The notes: generated by a model from the sequence alone, not told the origin. Positions 26,462 through 34,811 are shown, counted from the first letter of the stretch. The stretch: 64,000 bases of DNA from an uncultured Flavobacteriaceae bacterium (GCA_947500435.1 CANMRV010000002.1:1-64000); one strand, 5' to 3'. Numbers and translations are program-made.

Positions 26462-26504
26462 CAAAACTATCGCAGATGTAGCTCGTCTACAATGATATTT
26501 ATCA
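26462..26504 (-). promoter_or_regulatory. CRP/FNR-type box with perfect -7 element
   Basis: Box TGATATTTATCA (26493-26504), 23 bp, then TAGTTTTG on the minus strand (complement of 26462-26469), an exact TAnnTTTG. The ATG at 26444 is 48 bp from the box. Confidence 0.85.
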
Positions 26505-26511
26505 GGTATTG

Positions 26512-27894
26512 TTAAACTAGAAACTCAAGGGTTTCGTTTAATTTGGGAATATGGACTTTCCACCCAAACACATCTTGAATTTTCGTTTTAAAAGAATCCA
26601 ATGCGGAAGGTTCACCATGAATGAGAAAGGTATTTTCAGGAATGTTTTTAATTGCCTTGATCCAGTGAATTATTTCTTTCTGGTCAGCATGGGCGGAAAG
26701 ACTTTCTAAATGTTGAATTTTTGCTTTTACCGGATAATACTTACCAAATAGTTTAATCTCATGAGTTCCCTCTAAGAGTTGTCTTCCTCTTGTTCCTTCG
26801 GCCTGATAACCTACCAGAAGAATAGTTGTTGAGGGAATATCTACCAATTGCTTGAGATAGGTAAGTACCCTTCCGCCAGTTACCATGCCACTTCCCGCAA
26901 TTACAATTTTGGGCCGAGGGTCGTCTATGGTCTTCCAGGTATCGGCATACGAACTGATTATTTGAAAATGATTGCACATGGCGTGGTACTCTTTAATTGA
27001 TAATTTGTGCCATTGAGGAAAGCGTTCAAAAACGGACAATACATTATTGCCCATGGGACTATCAATAAAAATGGGCATATTGGGAATCTTGTTTTTCTTG
27101 TAAAGCTCCCAAAGAAGATACATTAACGATTGCAGTCTTTCTACAGCAAAAGATGGGATAATTAGAGTTCCCCTTTCTTGTATGGTTTTTTTTGCGAGAT
27201 TCGTTATGAATTCCCCAACATCTTCAATCGGATGTAGTTTGTTGCCATACGTACTTTCCAAAAAAAGATAATCGCACCAACTTGGTCGGTGTGGCGACTC
27301 TAATAGTAAATCATTGATTCTTCCGACGTCTCCCGAAAAAACAAATAGTTTTTCAAATATTTCAAGTTCTATAAAAGTTGCGCCGATGATATGTCCGTTA
27401 TATCGAAACCTGAAACGGATGTTTTCAGATAGGGAAATCCATTCTTCCTCTTTTTGAGAACGAAATAAATCTATCGCCTGTTCAGCTTCTCTAATGGTAT
27501 AAAAAGGTAATGCTGGTTTATGTTTACTATATCCTTCTTTGTTGGCTTGCTCAGCTTCCTCTTCATGAATTTTGGCACTATCCAACAAAATGATCCTGGT
27601 AATTTCCAGGGTGGGGGACGTTCCGACAATCTCGCCTTGAAATCCCTCTTTTACCAATCTTGGTAAATATCCGGTATGATCTAAATGACCATGCGTGAGA
27701 AGAACTAGGTCGATGTCGGCCGCATTTATGGAAAGTGCCTCCCAATTTAATAGTCGAAGTTCTTTTAATCCTTGAAACATTCCGCAGTCTATCATCAGAT
27801 TCAGTTCGGGTGTTTCTAAATAGAATTTGGAACCGGTAACGGTTCCCGAGGCTCCTAGGAAATGGATTTTGACCTTGTTCATTGGTTTTGGCAA
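26512..27894 (-). CDS. Metallo-beta-lactamase/beta-CASP ribonuclease-like protein
   Basis: A 460-residue member of the CPSF73/YSH1-like beta-CASP family, which cleaves RNA with two zinc ions. Visible motifs: HGHLDH (68-73, motif 2), FSGDVGR (motif 4 region), LESTYGNKLH, and the beta-CASP segments IDSPMG, GSGMVTGGRV and LSAHADQKE. Many bacterial members process or degrade RNA, although a DNA role is possible. Its start overlaps the end of the ATP-cone endonuclease gene by 16 bp, so the two are probably translationally coupled. No TGAY-N4-RTCA box lies directly before the pair. Confidence 0.9.
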   Translation of the reverse strand: MPKPMNKVKIHFLGASGTVTGSKFYLETPELNLMIDCGMFQGLKELRLLNWEALSINAADIDLVLLTHGHLDHTGYLPRLVKEGFQGEIVGTSPTLEITRIILLDSAKIHEEEAEQANKEGYSKHKPALPFYTIREAEQAIDLFRSQKEEEWISLSENIRFRFRYNGHIIGATFIELEIFEKLFVFSGDVGRINDLLLESPHRPSWCDYLFLESTYGNKLHPIEDVGEFITNLAKKTIQERGTLIIPSFAVERLQSLMYLLWELYKKNKIPNMPIFIDSPMGNNVLSVFERFPQWHKLSIKEYHAMCNHFQIISSYADTWKTIDDPRPKIVIAGSGMVTGGRVLTYLKQLVDIPSTTILLVGYQAEGTRGRQLLEGTHEIKLFGKYYPVKAKIQHLESLSAHADQKEIIHWIKAIKNIPENTFLIHGEPSALDSFKTKIQDVFGWKVHIPKLNETLEFLV

Positions 27895-28715
27895 AGCTGT
27901 TCAATTTCACTTAGGATTTTATCCTTTCTAGTAGTGGAAACTCCCAAATGGTCTAAGAAAAATTTGTCTTTCCAAAGTTGCCTGCATAAGACCACATCCC
28001 TACTTAATAGAAATTGCTTTTCCCTCTTGGTCAACAAAGTTGAGACGGTGATGGGATACAGCCCTAATCGGTCAATGCGGTCTTTGAGCCCTTCATTTTT
28101 AGGATAATCCCAACTTAATAAATACAATCCGGCGCATTTGCCATATTGTAGTGCTTTCGTTGTAAATCTAGTATTCGTGGCCACCCAACCTTTATCCAAG
28201 ATTTGACCTTTACTCTTTTTAGTGTCCCAGTTGGCTTTGACATCATTGTATCTGGAATGAATGTACAGCGGAACCTTTACATTGCAATTGCGACCTTCTT
28301 CACCGTGAAACTTGCATTCTATGATAGTCGTTTGAACATTTTTTTTCGCAACTATATCTATTTCATGGTTGACGCAAATCCCGTTCATAATTACGTCAAT
28401 TTGTGTGGTATAGCCAGAATATTCCAAAACAGCCCCTACGAAACGTTCAAAGGGAAATCCTGTTGGCCCTAACTCATAAATTGCTTTTTTTAGCTTGTAT
28501 TTAGAGGCAAAAACGGACTTTTTCTTTTTCAATAGGGCATAGGCACGATTATAGATTTCATTGGTAGAGATTCCCTCGTATAGTTCGTCTTGAACTTTGT
28601 CAACGATTTGTTCCACTAAATTATGGCTAGCACCACTATGTTTTAGGGAATTTCGAAGTTTCTCCAAGGAAAATTTGACCCGGTCTCCAGAAGATTTTAT
28701 GATATCGATTTCCAT
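27879..28715 (-). CDS. ATP-cone domain fused to Mrr-like PD-(D/E)XK endonuclease
   Basis: A 278-residue protein. Residues 1-90 form an ATP-cone (VKFSLEKLRNSLKHSGAS, NEIYNRAYALLKK), the nucleotide-sensing module known from ribonucleotide reductases. Residues from about 105 carry a restriction-endonuclease-like core with EIDIVAKK and ECKFH (the D and E-x-K of the PD-(D/E)XK site), preceded by GPTGFPFERFVGAVLEYSGY. The combination suggests nucleotide-gated nucleic-acid cleavage, but the substrate is unknown. A terminator-like hairpin ends about 10-18 nt before its ATG, so expression may depend on read-through. Confidence 0.82.
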   Translation of the reverse strand: MEIDIIKSSGDRVKFSLEKLRNSLKHSGASHNLVEQIVDKVQDELYEGISTNEIYNRAYALLKKKKSVFASKYKLKKAIYELGPTGFPFERFVGAVLEYSGYTTQIDVIMNGICVNHEIDIVAKKNVQTTIIECKFHGEEGRNCNVKVPLYIHSRYNDVKANWDTKKSKGQILDKGWVATNTRFTTKALQYGKCAGLYLLSWDYPKNEGLKDRIDRLGLYPITVSTLLTKREKQFLLSRDVVLCRQLWKDKFFLDHLGVSTTRKDKILSEIEQLCQNQ

Positions 28716-28724
28716 TTTTTATTT

Positions 28725-28760
28725 TTTAAAAAACCGCCAAGGCGTATTTGCTTTAGCGGT
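28725..28760 (-). terminator. Terminator-like hairpin just before the endonuclease start
   Basis: On the minus strand ACCGCTAAAG (complement of 28751-28760) pairs with CCTTGGCGGT (complement of 28733-28742), with one wobble and one mismatch, followed by a T run. It ends the transcript of the genes at 30068-28793 or acts as an attenuator for the nuclease pair whose ATG lies at 28715. Confidence 0.6.
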
Positions 28761-28792
28761 CTTCTACTTAGACATAACATAAACCAACCAAA

Positions 28793-29206
28793 CTAATTTT
28801 TATGTCTGAAGTAGTCCCTTACCAATGCCTTGACTTGATTTTCGGTCATACTATCTGCCTTTGCTACGGTCTTTAGTTTTTCAGCTAAAGGTTTGTAATT
28901 CTGCAGAAGTTCTTTTCTAAATCTTTGGTTCGTATCTGCGGGACCAAACACGGCGATGGCATCGGCATCTTTAATAGTATCTGCCAAATTACTGAAATAG
29001 GCTTTTAACTGATGTTTTTCCCTCTCAAGATATTTGCTGTCTTGCACCACATCCTGCGGACCCCATTTGGCTGATTTTGTCCCTGACCCCCCTGTGGGAT
29101 TAAAAAATTCCAATTCGGAAAAAATCGTTTCAAACTCTTCTTTTTCTCCTTTAAGGCGAACTATATGTGCCTTCTCTTTATCCATCCAAATTCCGATATG
29201 ATTCAT
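28793..29206 (-). CDS. Small eRF1-like 'translational machinery' family protein
   Basis: A 137-residue protein. The start at 29206 (MNHIGIWMDKEKAHIV) is chosen over an upstream ATG that overlaps the USP gene. The layout, with GIWMDKEKAHIV at the N-terminus, YFSNLADTIKDADAIAVFGPAD in the middle and NQVKALVRDYF at the end, resembles the small eRF1-domain-like family often annotated as translational machinery protein. The match is from memory of the pattern and is not certain. Related eRF1-like proteins bind idle ribosomes, which would fit the ribosome hibernation factor elsewhere in the regulon. It lies 22 bp after the USP gene. Confidence 0.6.
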   Translation of the reverse strand: MNHIGIWMDKEKAHIVRLKGEKEEFETIFSELEFFNPTGGSGTKSAKWGPQDVVQDSKYLEREKHQLKAYFSNLADTIKDADAIAVFGPADTNQRFRKELLQNYKPLAEKLKTVAKADSMTENQVKALVRDYFRHKN

Positions 29207-29228
29207 AGTACTGTTTTTTATGTTAGAA

Positions 29229-30068
29229 TTAATGCAAGGCCAAAATGGGTACAGTTGCATCATAACCAATCTCTTTGACCAACGGTTTTGAAAATACACT
29301 GCCGAAGAAGAAATGTTTATGGTTTATAAAAGCAATTAAATCACTACCCCTACTTTCAACAAAGGAGTTTAACCCTTTGGCTACACTTTTTTCAGAAAGT
29401 GTATGAAAGCTGTAATCGACTGATTCTAGAATATCACCCAAAAGCTTTTGGTTATTTTCTTGTGATGGGTTTAACTCATGGTCTTTGCTTACATAGAGAA
29501 ACCGTATGGAAGTTTGATGCATTTTTGCAATCTCCATTAGATATCTTAACTCCTTTCGTTTAAAAGCTGTTTTGTAGTTGGTAGGAAAAACAATTTCTTT
29601 CGGTGTTGAAAATCGGATATCTTCAGGTACCGCCAATACTGGACATTCGGTTACCTTTTCCATGGTGTTGACCGTATTGCTACCAAAAACAACCCCCATT
29701 CTGCGAGAAGCGCCTTTTGTACCCATTACCACTAAATCGATATCCTTATTGGCTACGGTTTGTTTTATTGCTTCTGATAAAAAGTTGAAAGTTGAAATGG
29801 TATGATAGGTGTGCTTCGGATTGTCATGATGAAGTTCAAGCATGTCCATCAATTTTATAAAACTTTCTTCCGACTCTAATTTTGAAGTTTCATATAGGGC
29901 ACTTCCAGGTTCTGGAACAAGCAGGCTGTCAGTCGTATAACTATCTGGTCTAAAAACGTTTACAAAATAGAACTCACAGTTTAGCTTGGCATATAAATCG
30001 AGCGCGTATCGCGTTGCGTTCAATGCGTTCTTCGAAAAATCCGTAGGTATTAATATTCTCTTATCCAT
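29229..30068 (-). CDS. Universal stress protein, tandem UspA domains
   Basis: A 279-residue protein made of two UspA domains. The first begins RILIPTDFSKNALNATRYAL and carries the ATP-binding pattern G-2x-G-9x-G-S in VMGTKGASRRMGVVFGSNT. The second domain lacks this glycine motif and ends with the cluster-typical VPILALH. A box with TACATTTA -7 element lies 54 bp upstream, in a gap that exists only if the frameshift in the preceding USP gene is accepted. It leads a unit with the eRF1-like gene. Confidence 0.93.
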   Translation of the reverse strand: MDKRILIPTDFSKNALNATRYALDLYAKLNCEFYFVNVFRPDSYTTDSLLVPEPGSALYETSKLESEESFIKLMDMLELHHDNPKHTYHTISTFNFLSEAIKQTVANKDIDLVVMGTKGASRRMGVVFGSNTVNTMEKVTECPVLAVPEDIRFSTPKEIVFPTNYKTAFKRKELRYLMEIAKMHQTSIRFLYVSKDHELNPSQENNQKLLGDILESVDYSFHTLSEKSVAKGLNSFVESRGSDLIAFINHKHFFFGSVFSKPLVKEIGYDATVPILALH

Positions 30069-30088
30069 GTTATCTTGTTTGAGTTATG

Positions 30089-30979
30089 CTATAAATGTAG
30101 ATTCACACTGCGTTTATTCCTATGACAATTATCATTCCTACTCAGGAAGAATGAGAAATGGAATCTCACTATAAAGACTAATGTCTTCGATGATAGGTTG
30201 ACGTACCAGAGCTCAAATAAACTGCGTTTTCTTTGTACCATTGAGAACAGTTCAACTTGATTCTCTTCTAAAAAATCGTTGATGACTTTAGCCTTATCAA
30301 TAGCATCTTGCACTGAATGAAAACTGTGTTCGAAACCGGTCAGGGAAAGTTCCAATAGTTTTCTATGAGACTCCTGCTCTTTTTCTAAACTATGTTCTTC
30401 TTCAATGTGAGCTACCCGAATTGCACTACTAAAAAGTGAAGCAATAAATAATAGCGGTGCAATAGTCTTCTTGGCACAACCTTTCTTAAAATCAGTAAAG
30501 AAGGCAATTTCTTTCGGTGTCTTATAATCGATTTCTTTCGGAACCGCTAAGATTGGACATTGGTTTATCGCATGCGTTACCTTCATAGTGTTGCTGCCTA
30601 TAAAGATTTCTTTTGCTCCTGTATTCCCCTTTGTACCCATAACAACTAGGTCAATATCGTATTTTTCAATTGCCCTTTGCATGACAGGGGTCAAATTGCC
30701 TTTTACAGAAAGTGTTTGAAACTCATGTTGACCATTGTCATTGTCAAGGTTGATTTTATGAAAGGTTTGTTTCAGTTTTTCTTCGGATTTTGCCTTTAAA
30801 GCAACCGACAAATTTTTTCCGGCAAAGGCCCTTGTATCTTTTTCACCAAAAAGCGTGTTTTCAGTAAAGGCATTAAGAATATAGAAATTACAAGGTTTTG
30901 AAGCTAAGAGTTGCGTTGCATAAAAAAGTGCGGCATATGCATTGTTGGAAAAGTCAGTAGCTACGAGTATATTTTTCAT
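30089..30979 (-). CDS. Universal stress protein with frameshifted C-terminus
   Basis: The open frame gives 296 residues. The first UspA domain is intact (VMGTKGNTGAKEIFIGSNT). Up to about KRSLFE the protein aligns with its sisters, but the last 40 residues are unrelated to them. Moving one frame near 30205-30215 restores the family ending (LVRQPIIEDISLYSEIPFLILPE) with a stop at 30138-30140, giving about 280 residues like the other copies. One lost base in the ELW codons explains this. It is a real mutation or a sequence error. It follows the USP at 30991 by 11 bp in the same operon. Confidence 0.85.
   Translation of the reverse strand: MKNILVATDFSNNAYAALFYATQLLASKPCNFYILNAFTENTLFGEKDTRAFAGKNLSVALKAKSEEKLKQTFHKINLDNDNGQHEFQTLSVKGNLTPVMQRAIEKYDIDLVVMGTKGNTGAKEIFIGSNTMKVTHAINQCPILAVPKEIDYKTPKEIAFFTDFKKGCAKKTIAPLLFIASLFSSAIRVAHIEEEHSLEKEQESHRKLLELSLTGFEHSFHSVQDAIDKAKVINDFLEENQVELFSMVQRKRSLFELWYVNLSSKTLVFIVRFHFSFFLSRNDNCHRNKRSVNLHL
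30092..30134 (-). promoter_or_regulatory. CRP/FNR-type box with -7 element, promoter of USP at 30068
   Basis: Box TGACAATTATCA (30123-30134), 23 bp, then TACATTTA on the minus strand (complement of 30092-30099). Box edge to ATG is 54 bp. It lies inside the out-of-frame tail of the preceding USP frame, but outside the gene once its frameshift is repaired. Confidence 0.8.
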
Positions 30980-30990
30980 CTTTCCAATTT

Positions 30991-31827
30991 TTATAATTGT
31001 GGAAGCACCATAAATGGAACCGTCACATGAAAACCAATTTTCTTTATTACGGGTTCAATGAAAAGACGTTCTAAGAAAGTATGCTTGTTTTGGACCATCA
31101 CCAAAAGATTGATTTTTGTTTTGGTTTGAAACTCATTTACCGCAGCAATTATTCCGTTATCTGGCACTTCATGAAAAACACAGGAATTACCTAGCAAATT
31201 ATCTAGTTTCTTTTTATGTTTTTCTTGCTCGGCAGTTAGGTCATATCCAGCTCGTACATGCATTACATTTATGCGTGATTTGTGCTCCTTTGCTATGGCA
31301 AGTAGTGTATCGATATTTTCATTTTCGTATTCAACCTCATAATCTGTGGGAAATAAAATCTCTTTGGGCGCCTCATATTCAAATTTAGGTGGAACTGCTA
31401 TTACAGGGCATTTGGCTCTTTTAATGACATGAACGGTATGCGTACCGAATAAAATTTCTTTGGCTCCTGTCGCTCCTTTTGTGCCCATGACAATAAGGTC
31501 TATGTTTTCGGCCTCAACCATGTCTGATATTTCGCTTAATAAGGTGTTGAAAGCACTATGCACCATGATTTTGTGCTTGGGATTCTTATATTGCCCTTCA
31601 AGTCGGCTTTTCAATTTCTCCAATTGGTCTTCACTGTTTTCTTTCAAGACATCACCCAATCCGATTTGTCCTGGACTACCTATTAGGTACTCTGTATGGT
31701 AAACAACAGGGGTATACGTATGGAGTAAATAGAAAGTACATTCTACATTTTTAAAGACAAGTAAGGCATATCGAATCGCCTCAAAAGAATTATCTGAAAA
31801 ATCCGTGGGCAATAATATTCGTGTCAT
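30991..31827 (-). CDS. Universal stress protein, tandem UspA domains
   Basis: A 278-residue two-domain USP. The start segment ILLPTDFSDNSFEAIRYALL and the nucleotide motif VMGTKGATGAKEILFGTHT are in the first domain. The second domain lacks the glycine motif and ends VQNKHTFLERLFIEPV then VTVPFMVLPQL. This copy and the one at 36862 share GTHTV instead of GSNT, suggesting they are closest relatives. First gene of an operon with the frameshifted USP. Its promoter shares a box with the divergent thioredoxin gene. Confidence 0.94.
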   Translation of the reverse strand: MTRILLPTDFSDNSFEAIRYALLVFKNVECTFYLLHTYTPVVYHTEYLIGSPGQIGLGDVLKENSEDQLEKLKSRLEGQYKNPKHKIMVHSAFNTLLSEISDMVEAENIDLIVMGTKGATGAKEILFGTHTVHVIKRAKCPVIAVPPKFEYEAPKEILFPTDYEVEYENENIDTLLAIAKEHKSRINVMHVRAGYDLTAEQEKHKKKLDNLLGNSCVFHEVPDNGIIAAVNEFQTKTKINLLVMVQNKHTFLERLFIEPVIKKIGFHVTVPFMVLPQL

Positions 31828-31851
31828 GATGATGTATTTAAGATTATGAAG

Positions 31852-31894
31852 TAAAACTAAAGGAGTTCCACTTTTTATACCATGACATCGGTCA
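31852..31894 (-). promoter_or_regulatory. Shared CRP/FNR-type box, left-facing promoter (USP 31827)
   Basis: Box TGACATCGGTCA (31883-31894), 23 bp, then TAGTTTTA on the minus strand (complement of 31852-31859). The ATG at 31827 is 55 bp from the box. The same box serves thioredoxin on the other side. Confidence 0.82.
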
Positions 31895-31925
31895 GTTCGC
31901 CAAACTCTAGTTTTTATTAATTTTA
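31883..31925 (+). promoter_or_regulatory. Shared CRP/FNR-type box, right-facing promoter (thioredoxin)
   Basis: The same box (31883-31894) is followed after 23 bp by TAATTTTA (31918-31925). The ATG at 31945 is 50 bp from the box. Equal 23-bp spacing on both sides supports true bidirectional use. Confidence 0.82.
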
Positions 31926-31944
31926 TAGAATGAAAATTTAAAAA

Positions 31945-32244
31945 ATGAAGAGTAGTTTCAAGGATATAATTAATTCGGATATTCCAGTTCTTATTGACTT
32001 TTATGCAGACTGGTGCGGGCCCTGTAAAATGTTGGCGCCCATATTGAAACAGGTCAAAGACGAACGTGGCGATGCCGTTAAAGTTGTAAAAATCGATGTA
32101 GATAAGAACCCTTCTGTGGCTTCAAAATTTCAGGTTCGTGGCGTACCAACTATGCTTTTGTTTAAAAACGGAAAGCAACTTTGGAGACAGTCTGGAGTGT
32201 TGCAAAAAAATGACATCGTTGGTGTTATAAAATCACATTCTTGA
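31945..32244 (+). CDS. trxA: Thioredoxin
   Basis: A 99-residue single-domain thioredoxin with the active site WCGPCK (Cys24 and Cys27), the cis-proline segment RGVPTMLLFKNGK and the usual C-terminal helix. It lacks a signal peptide, so it acts in the cytoplasm on protein disulfides. It is monocistronic and divergent from a USP operon, under the shared box. The genome probably has another housekeeping copy, as this one is tied to the stress regulon. Confidence 0.94.
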   Translation: MKSSFKDIINSDIPVLIDFYADWCGPCKMLAPILKQVKDERGDAVKVVKIDVDKNPSVASKFQVRGVPTMLLFKNGKQLWRQSGVLQKNDIVGVIKSHS

Positions 32245-32255
32245 TTTCATTTTGG

Positions 32256-32759
32256 TTATTCGACTTTTGTAGCTTTCTTGATGAGTTTGTATGCCCAGTC
32301 ATAATGGCTTGAAGTTGTTGAAATGAGATACGCTGCCAAAGAAGTAGAGCCCGTCCAAGGATATTTTTTCTTTTCGAACAACTCCTGGTCAGAATGTTTT
32401 TTGATTAGACTACGAAGACCCCGATAAGAATCGTCCAATAGTTTACGAATGGTTGAATAATCAACATCCTTATACTTTCCCCAGATGTTACGATTTAAAT
32501 CGGGGAGGGTTTTCCAAGTATAACCTTTGGCAGGCATATCTGGTTTCTTTCCTGCCATACCTGTTTTGTACCAATCCGATACCATTAGATGCCAATGATG
32601 TAAGTGTGCAAGCACATCTGTACTATTTCGGTTTAAATACCCTTCCGGAAACTCGCGATTACGTTTCGAGTCGTCCAGCGATTCGATAAAATTCAGGAGC
32701 TTATCATAATTCAACTTGCTTAGCTGAAGCAATTCATCTTTTGTCTTTGGTCTTGGCAT
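32256..32759 (-). CDS. ClbS/DfsB-family four-helix protein
   Basis: A 167-residue helical protein of the DinB-like ClbS/DfsB (DUF1706) family. The N-terminus MPRPKTKDELLQLSKLNYDK and the internal AHLHHWHLMVSDWY are characteristic. One member, ClbS, protects against the genotoxin colibactin, but most have no known activity. It lies 28 bp after the USP gene at 32788 in the same operon, and converges with thioredoxin with only 11 bp between stops. Confidence 0.82.
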   Translation of the reverse strand: MPRPKTKDELLQLSKLNYDKLLNFIESLDDSKRNREFPEGYLNRNSTDVLAHLHHWHLMVSDWYKTGMAGKKPDMPAKGYTWKTLPDLNRNIWGKYKDVDYSTIRKLLDDSYRGLRSLIKKHSDQELFEKKKYPWTGSTSLAAYLISTTSSHYDWAYKLIKKATKVE

Positions 32760-32787
32760 AATTTAATAATTGCTATTTAATGTCAGT

Positions 32788-33627
32788 CTACTCGTGCAAT
32801 ACCAAAAAAGGAATATCGGTATGGTAGCTTATTTTTTCAACAGCAGGCCTGAAAAGAATGCGTTGTAGAAAGTTCAAATTTTTAGCTACCATCACAATCA
32901 TATCTGTATCTCTACTTTCGGTAAAACATTGTACAGCAGCTTCAAGTTTTTGACCAGTCACGGTATGAAAAGTATGCTCAATATCTGTAAAGTAGTTGTT
33001 TAGGAACGTTTGGTTTTTCATTTGCTCTTTACTTAGGTCCTCGCCCTTTGTTGAGATGTATAAAAACCGCAATGCAGATTGGTGTAATAGCGCCAATTCT
33101 TTCAAATCGTCAAGAACCTTGATGTCATAACCTAGATTATAACTGGTTGGAAAAGCAATTTCCTTTGGTCTGCTATAGGTTGTATTCTCGGGTACGGCCA
33201 GTAGGGGGCATTTTACTTTCGTAATAACATCTCCCGTGTTACTCCCGATAGTTAGTTCTTTGAGCCCCGTAGCCCCTTTGGTACCCATTACAATAAGGTC
33301 TATATTTTTTTCTTTGACTTGCTTCTTTATGGAATCAGTAAAAAAAGATTGAAGGGAAGTTGTCTTAAAGGTGTGTTTGGTGTTTAGAGGAAGCCGATCA
33401 ATATCTTTTTTGAGTTTTTCAAACTTTTCTTTACTCTCCTTCAATACAGATTCTTCTAAAACTTCGGGCGATACAAGCATAGTAGTTTGGGCTCCCGTAT
33501 AACTCAAAACTTGACTTACATGTAATAAGTTGAAGGTACATGTCGATTTTTCAAATAGTTCAAGTGCATATTTTAAGGCGTTCCAGGCATTGGTTGAGAA
33601 ATCAGTCGGTATTAGTATATTTTTCAT
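32788..33627 (-). CDS. Universal stress protein, tandem UspA domains
   Basis: A 279-residue two-domain USP with NILIPTDFSTNAWNALKYAL and the nucleotide motif VMGTKGATGLKELTIGSNTGDV. The GSNTGDVIT segment and the ending NLNFLQRILF with DIPFLVLHE are shared with the copy at 38676, so those two form a subgroup. Co-transcribed with the ClbS-like gene downstream. Confidence 0.94.
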   Translation of the reverse strand: MKNILIPTDFSTNAWNALKYALELFEKSTCTFNLLHVSQVLSYTGAQTTMLVSPEVLEESVLKESKEKFEKLKKDIDRLPLNTKHTFKTTSLQSFFTDSIKKQVKEKNIDLIVMGTKGATGLKELTIGSNTGDVITKVKCPLLAVPENTTYSRPKEIAFPTSYNLGYDIKVLDDLKELALLHQSALRFLYISTKGEDLSKEQMKNQTFLNNYFTDIEHTFHTVTGQKLEAAVQCFTESRDTDMIVMVAKNLNFLQRILFRPAVEKISYHTDIPFLVLHE

Positions 33628-33650
33628 GGTACACCTTTTAAAGTTTCGAA

Positions 33651-33693
33651 TAAAATTAAAGGGGTAACCATTATTTTCAAATGATAATTATCA
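33651..33693 (-). promoter_or_regulatory. CRP/FNR-type box with -7 element, promoter of USP at 33627
   Basis: Box TGATAATTATCA (33682-33693), a perfect palindrome, then 23 bp and TAATTTTA on the minus strand (complement of 33651-33658). Box edge to ATG is 54 bp. Confidence 0.85.
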
Positions 33694-33727
33694 TATCGAA
33701 GAATCAACTGAAAACAGCATGGCGCTT

Positions 33728-34714
33728 TCAATAGGATGCCTTAGAAGGGCTGGGAGTTTTTTTTTGAGCCAACCAAGCCAAAGCCGCAGGACCCAAAACT
33801 GCATCTGAACTAGTTGCCTTCGACAATAGTACTTTCACCTTTCCTTTGTAGGCATTGAATAGATTGTGCTCCATACCCGCAATTATCGGATTCAAAAGAA
33901 CATCTCCCGCTTTGCTTAACCCACCTGATATGATAAAGGCTTCTGGGTCGAGATGAGCAACGGTATCGGCCATTTTACTTCCTAATATTTCACCAGTTTT
34001 TCGAAATGCCTTTAATGCAATCGCATCACCATTTAGTGCTGCATTGGAGATATCGATACCTGACATTTTCTCAAAGCTTAAGTGGCGTAATTCAGAATCC
34101 TCGGACATTTCAGCTATTAGTTCGAAAACGGTTCTTTTTATTCCGGTTACTGAAGCATAGGTCTCCAAGCAACCTCTTAGTCCACAGTTGCACATTCGTC
34201 CGTACGGATTGACGTTTACGTGTCCAATTTCTCCTGCAACTCCATGCTGGCCAATTAAGAGTTTTCCATCTATAACTATTCCACTTCCAAGGCCCGTTCC
34301 CAAGGTAAGTGCCACAAAATTTTTCATACCCTTCGCGGCACCAAACATCATTTCACCCAAGGCAGCGGCATTCGCGTCATTGGCAATATAAATTGGCATT
34401 TTGAAAGTTTCGTTGATAACCTTAACAATTGGAGTGGTCTTGCCCCATTTCAAATTTGGCGGATTCTCAATTTGTTCGGTATACGGATTTGCGTTGGGAG
34501 CACCAATACCAATGGAAGTTATCGTCGCATTGGATTCTAAGGTTGAGATAAGGGCTTGCATCTCTTTTATAAGTTTCTCCTTAAAGATTGAGAATGGTTT
34601 ACCCGCCTCAGTATTAAAGACGATTTTATTCAAAATAATCCCATCTTTTGAAACAAGTCCAAGCTTTGTGAGGCTTCCACCTATGTCAACACCGATAACT
34701 ACTTCTTTGAGCAT
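33728..34714 (-). CDS. ROK-family sugar kinase, glucokinase type
   Basis: A 328-residue cytoplasmic kinase that probably phosphorylates glucose or a related sugar with ATP. The phosphate loop is VIGVDIGGSLTKLGLV, the catalytic region is YIANDANAAALGE with TLGTGLGSGIVIDG, and the ROK zinc site is GEIGHVNV with CNCGLRGCLETYAS. There is no DNA-binding domain, so it is an enzyme and not a repressor. It is divergent from the HMA-like gene and shares a box with it. Glucokinase and PfkB together suggest glycolytic flux is raised under the regulon's inducing condition. Confidence 0.9.
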   Translation of the reverse strand: MLKEVVIGVDIGGSLTKLGLVSKDGIILNKIVFNTEAGKPFSIFKEKLIKEMQALISTLESNATITSIGIGAPNANPYTEQIENPPNLKWGKTTPIVKVINETFKMPIYIANDANAAALGEMMFGAAKGMKNFVALTLGTGLGSGIVIDGKLLIGQHGVAGEIGHVNVNPYGRMCNCGLRGCLETYASVTGIKRTVFELIAEMSEDSELRHLSFEKMSGIDISNAALNGDAIALKAFRKTGEILGSKMADTVAHLDPEAFIISGGLSKAGDVLLNPIIAGMEHNLFNAYKGKVKVLLSKATSSDAVLGPAALAWLAQKKTPSPSKASY

Positions 34715-34737
34715 GAGGTTCTGATATTACATTGGTA

Positions 34738-34780
34738 CAAATAAAATAATTAGAATTTTCAATTCACCTGATAAAGATCA
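34738..34780 (-). promoter_or_regulatory. Shared CRP/FNR-type box, left-facing promoter (ROK kinase)
   Basis: Box TGATAAAGATCA (34769-34780), 23 bp, then TTTATTTG on the minus strand (complement of 34738-34745). The ATG at 34714 is 54 bp away. Confidence 0.75.
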
Positions 34781-34811
34781 TTTTACCCTCTGTTGCAAAG
34801 TGCTAAATTGC
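34769..34811 (+). promoter_or_regulatory. Shared CRP/FNR-type box, right-facing promoter (HMA-like gene)
   Basis: The same box is followed after 23 bp by TAAATTGC (34804-34811). The ATG at 34836 is 55 bp from the box. Confidence 0.75.

Noticed and set aside
28716..28792. A regulon box for the endonuclease/beta-CASP pair
   Set aside because: No TGAY-N4-RTCA is present in this gap. Only the terminator-like hairpin is seen.
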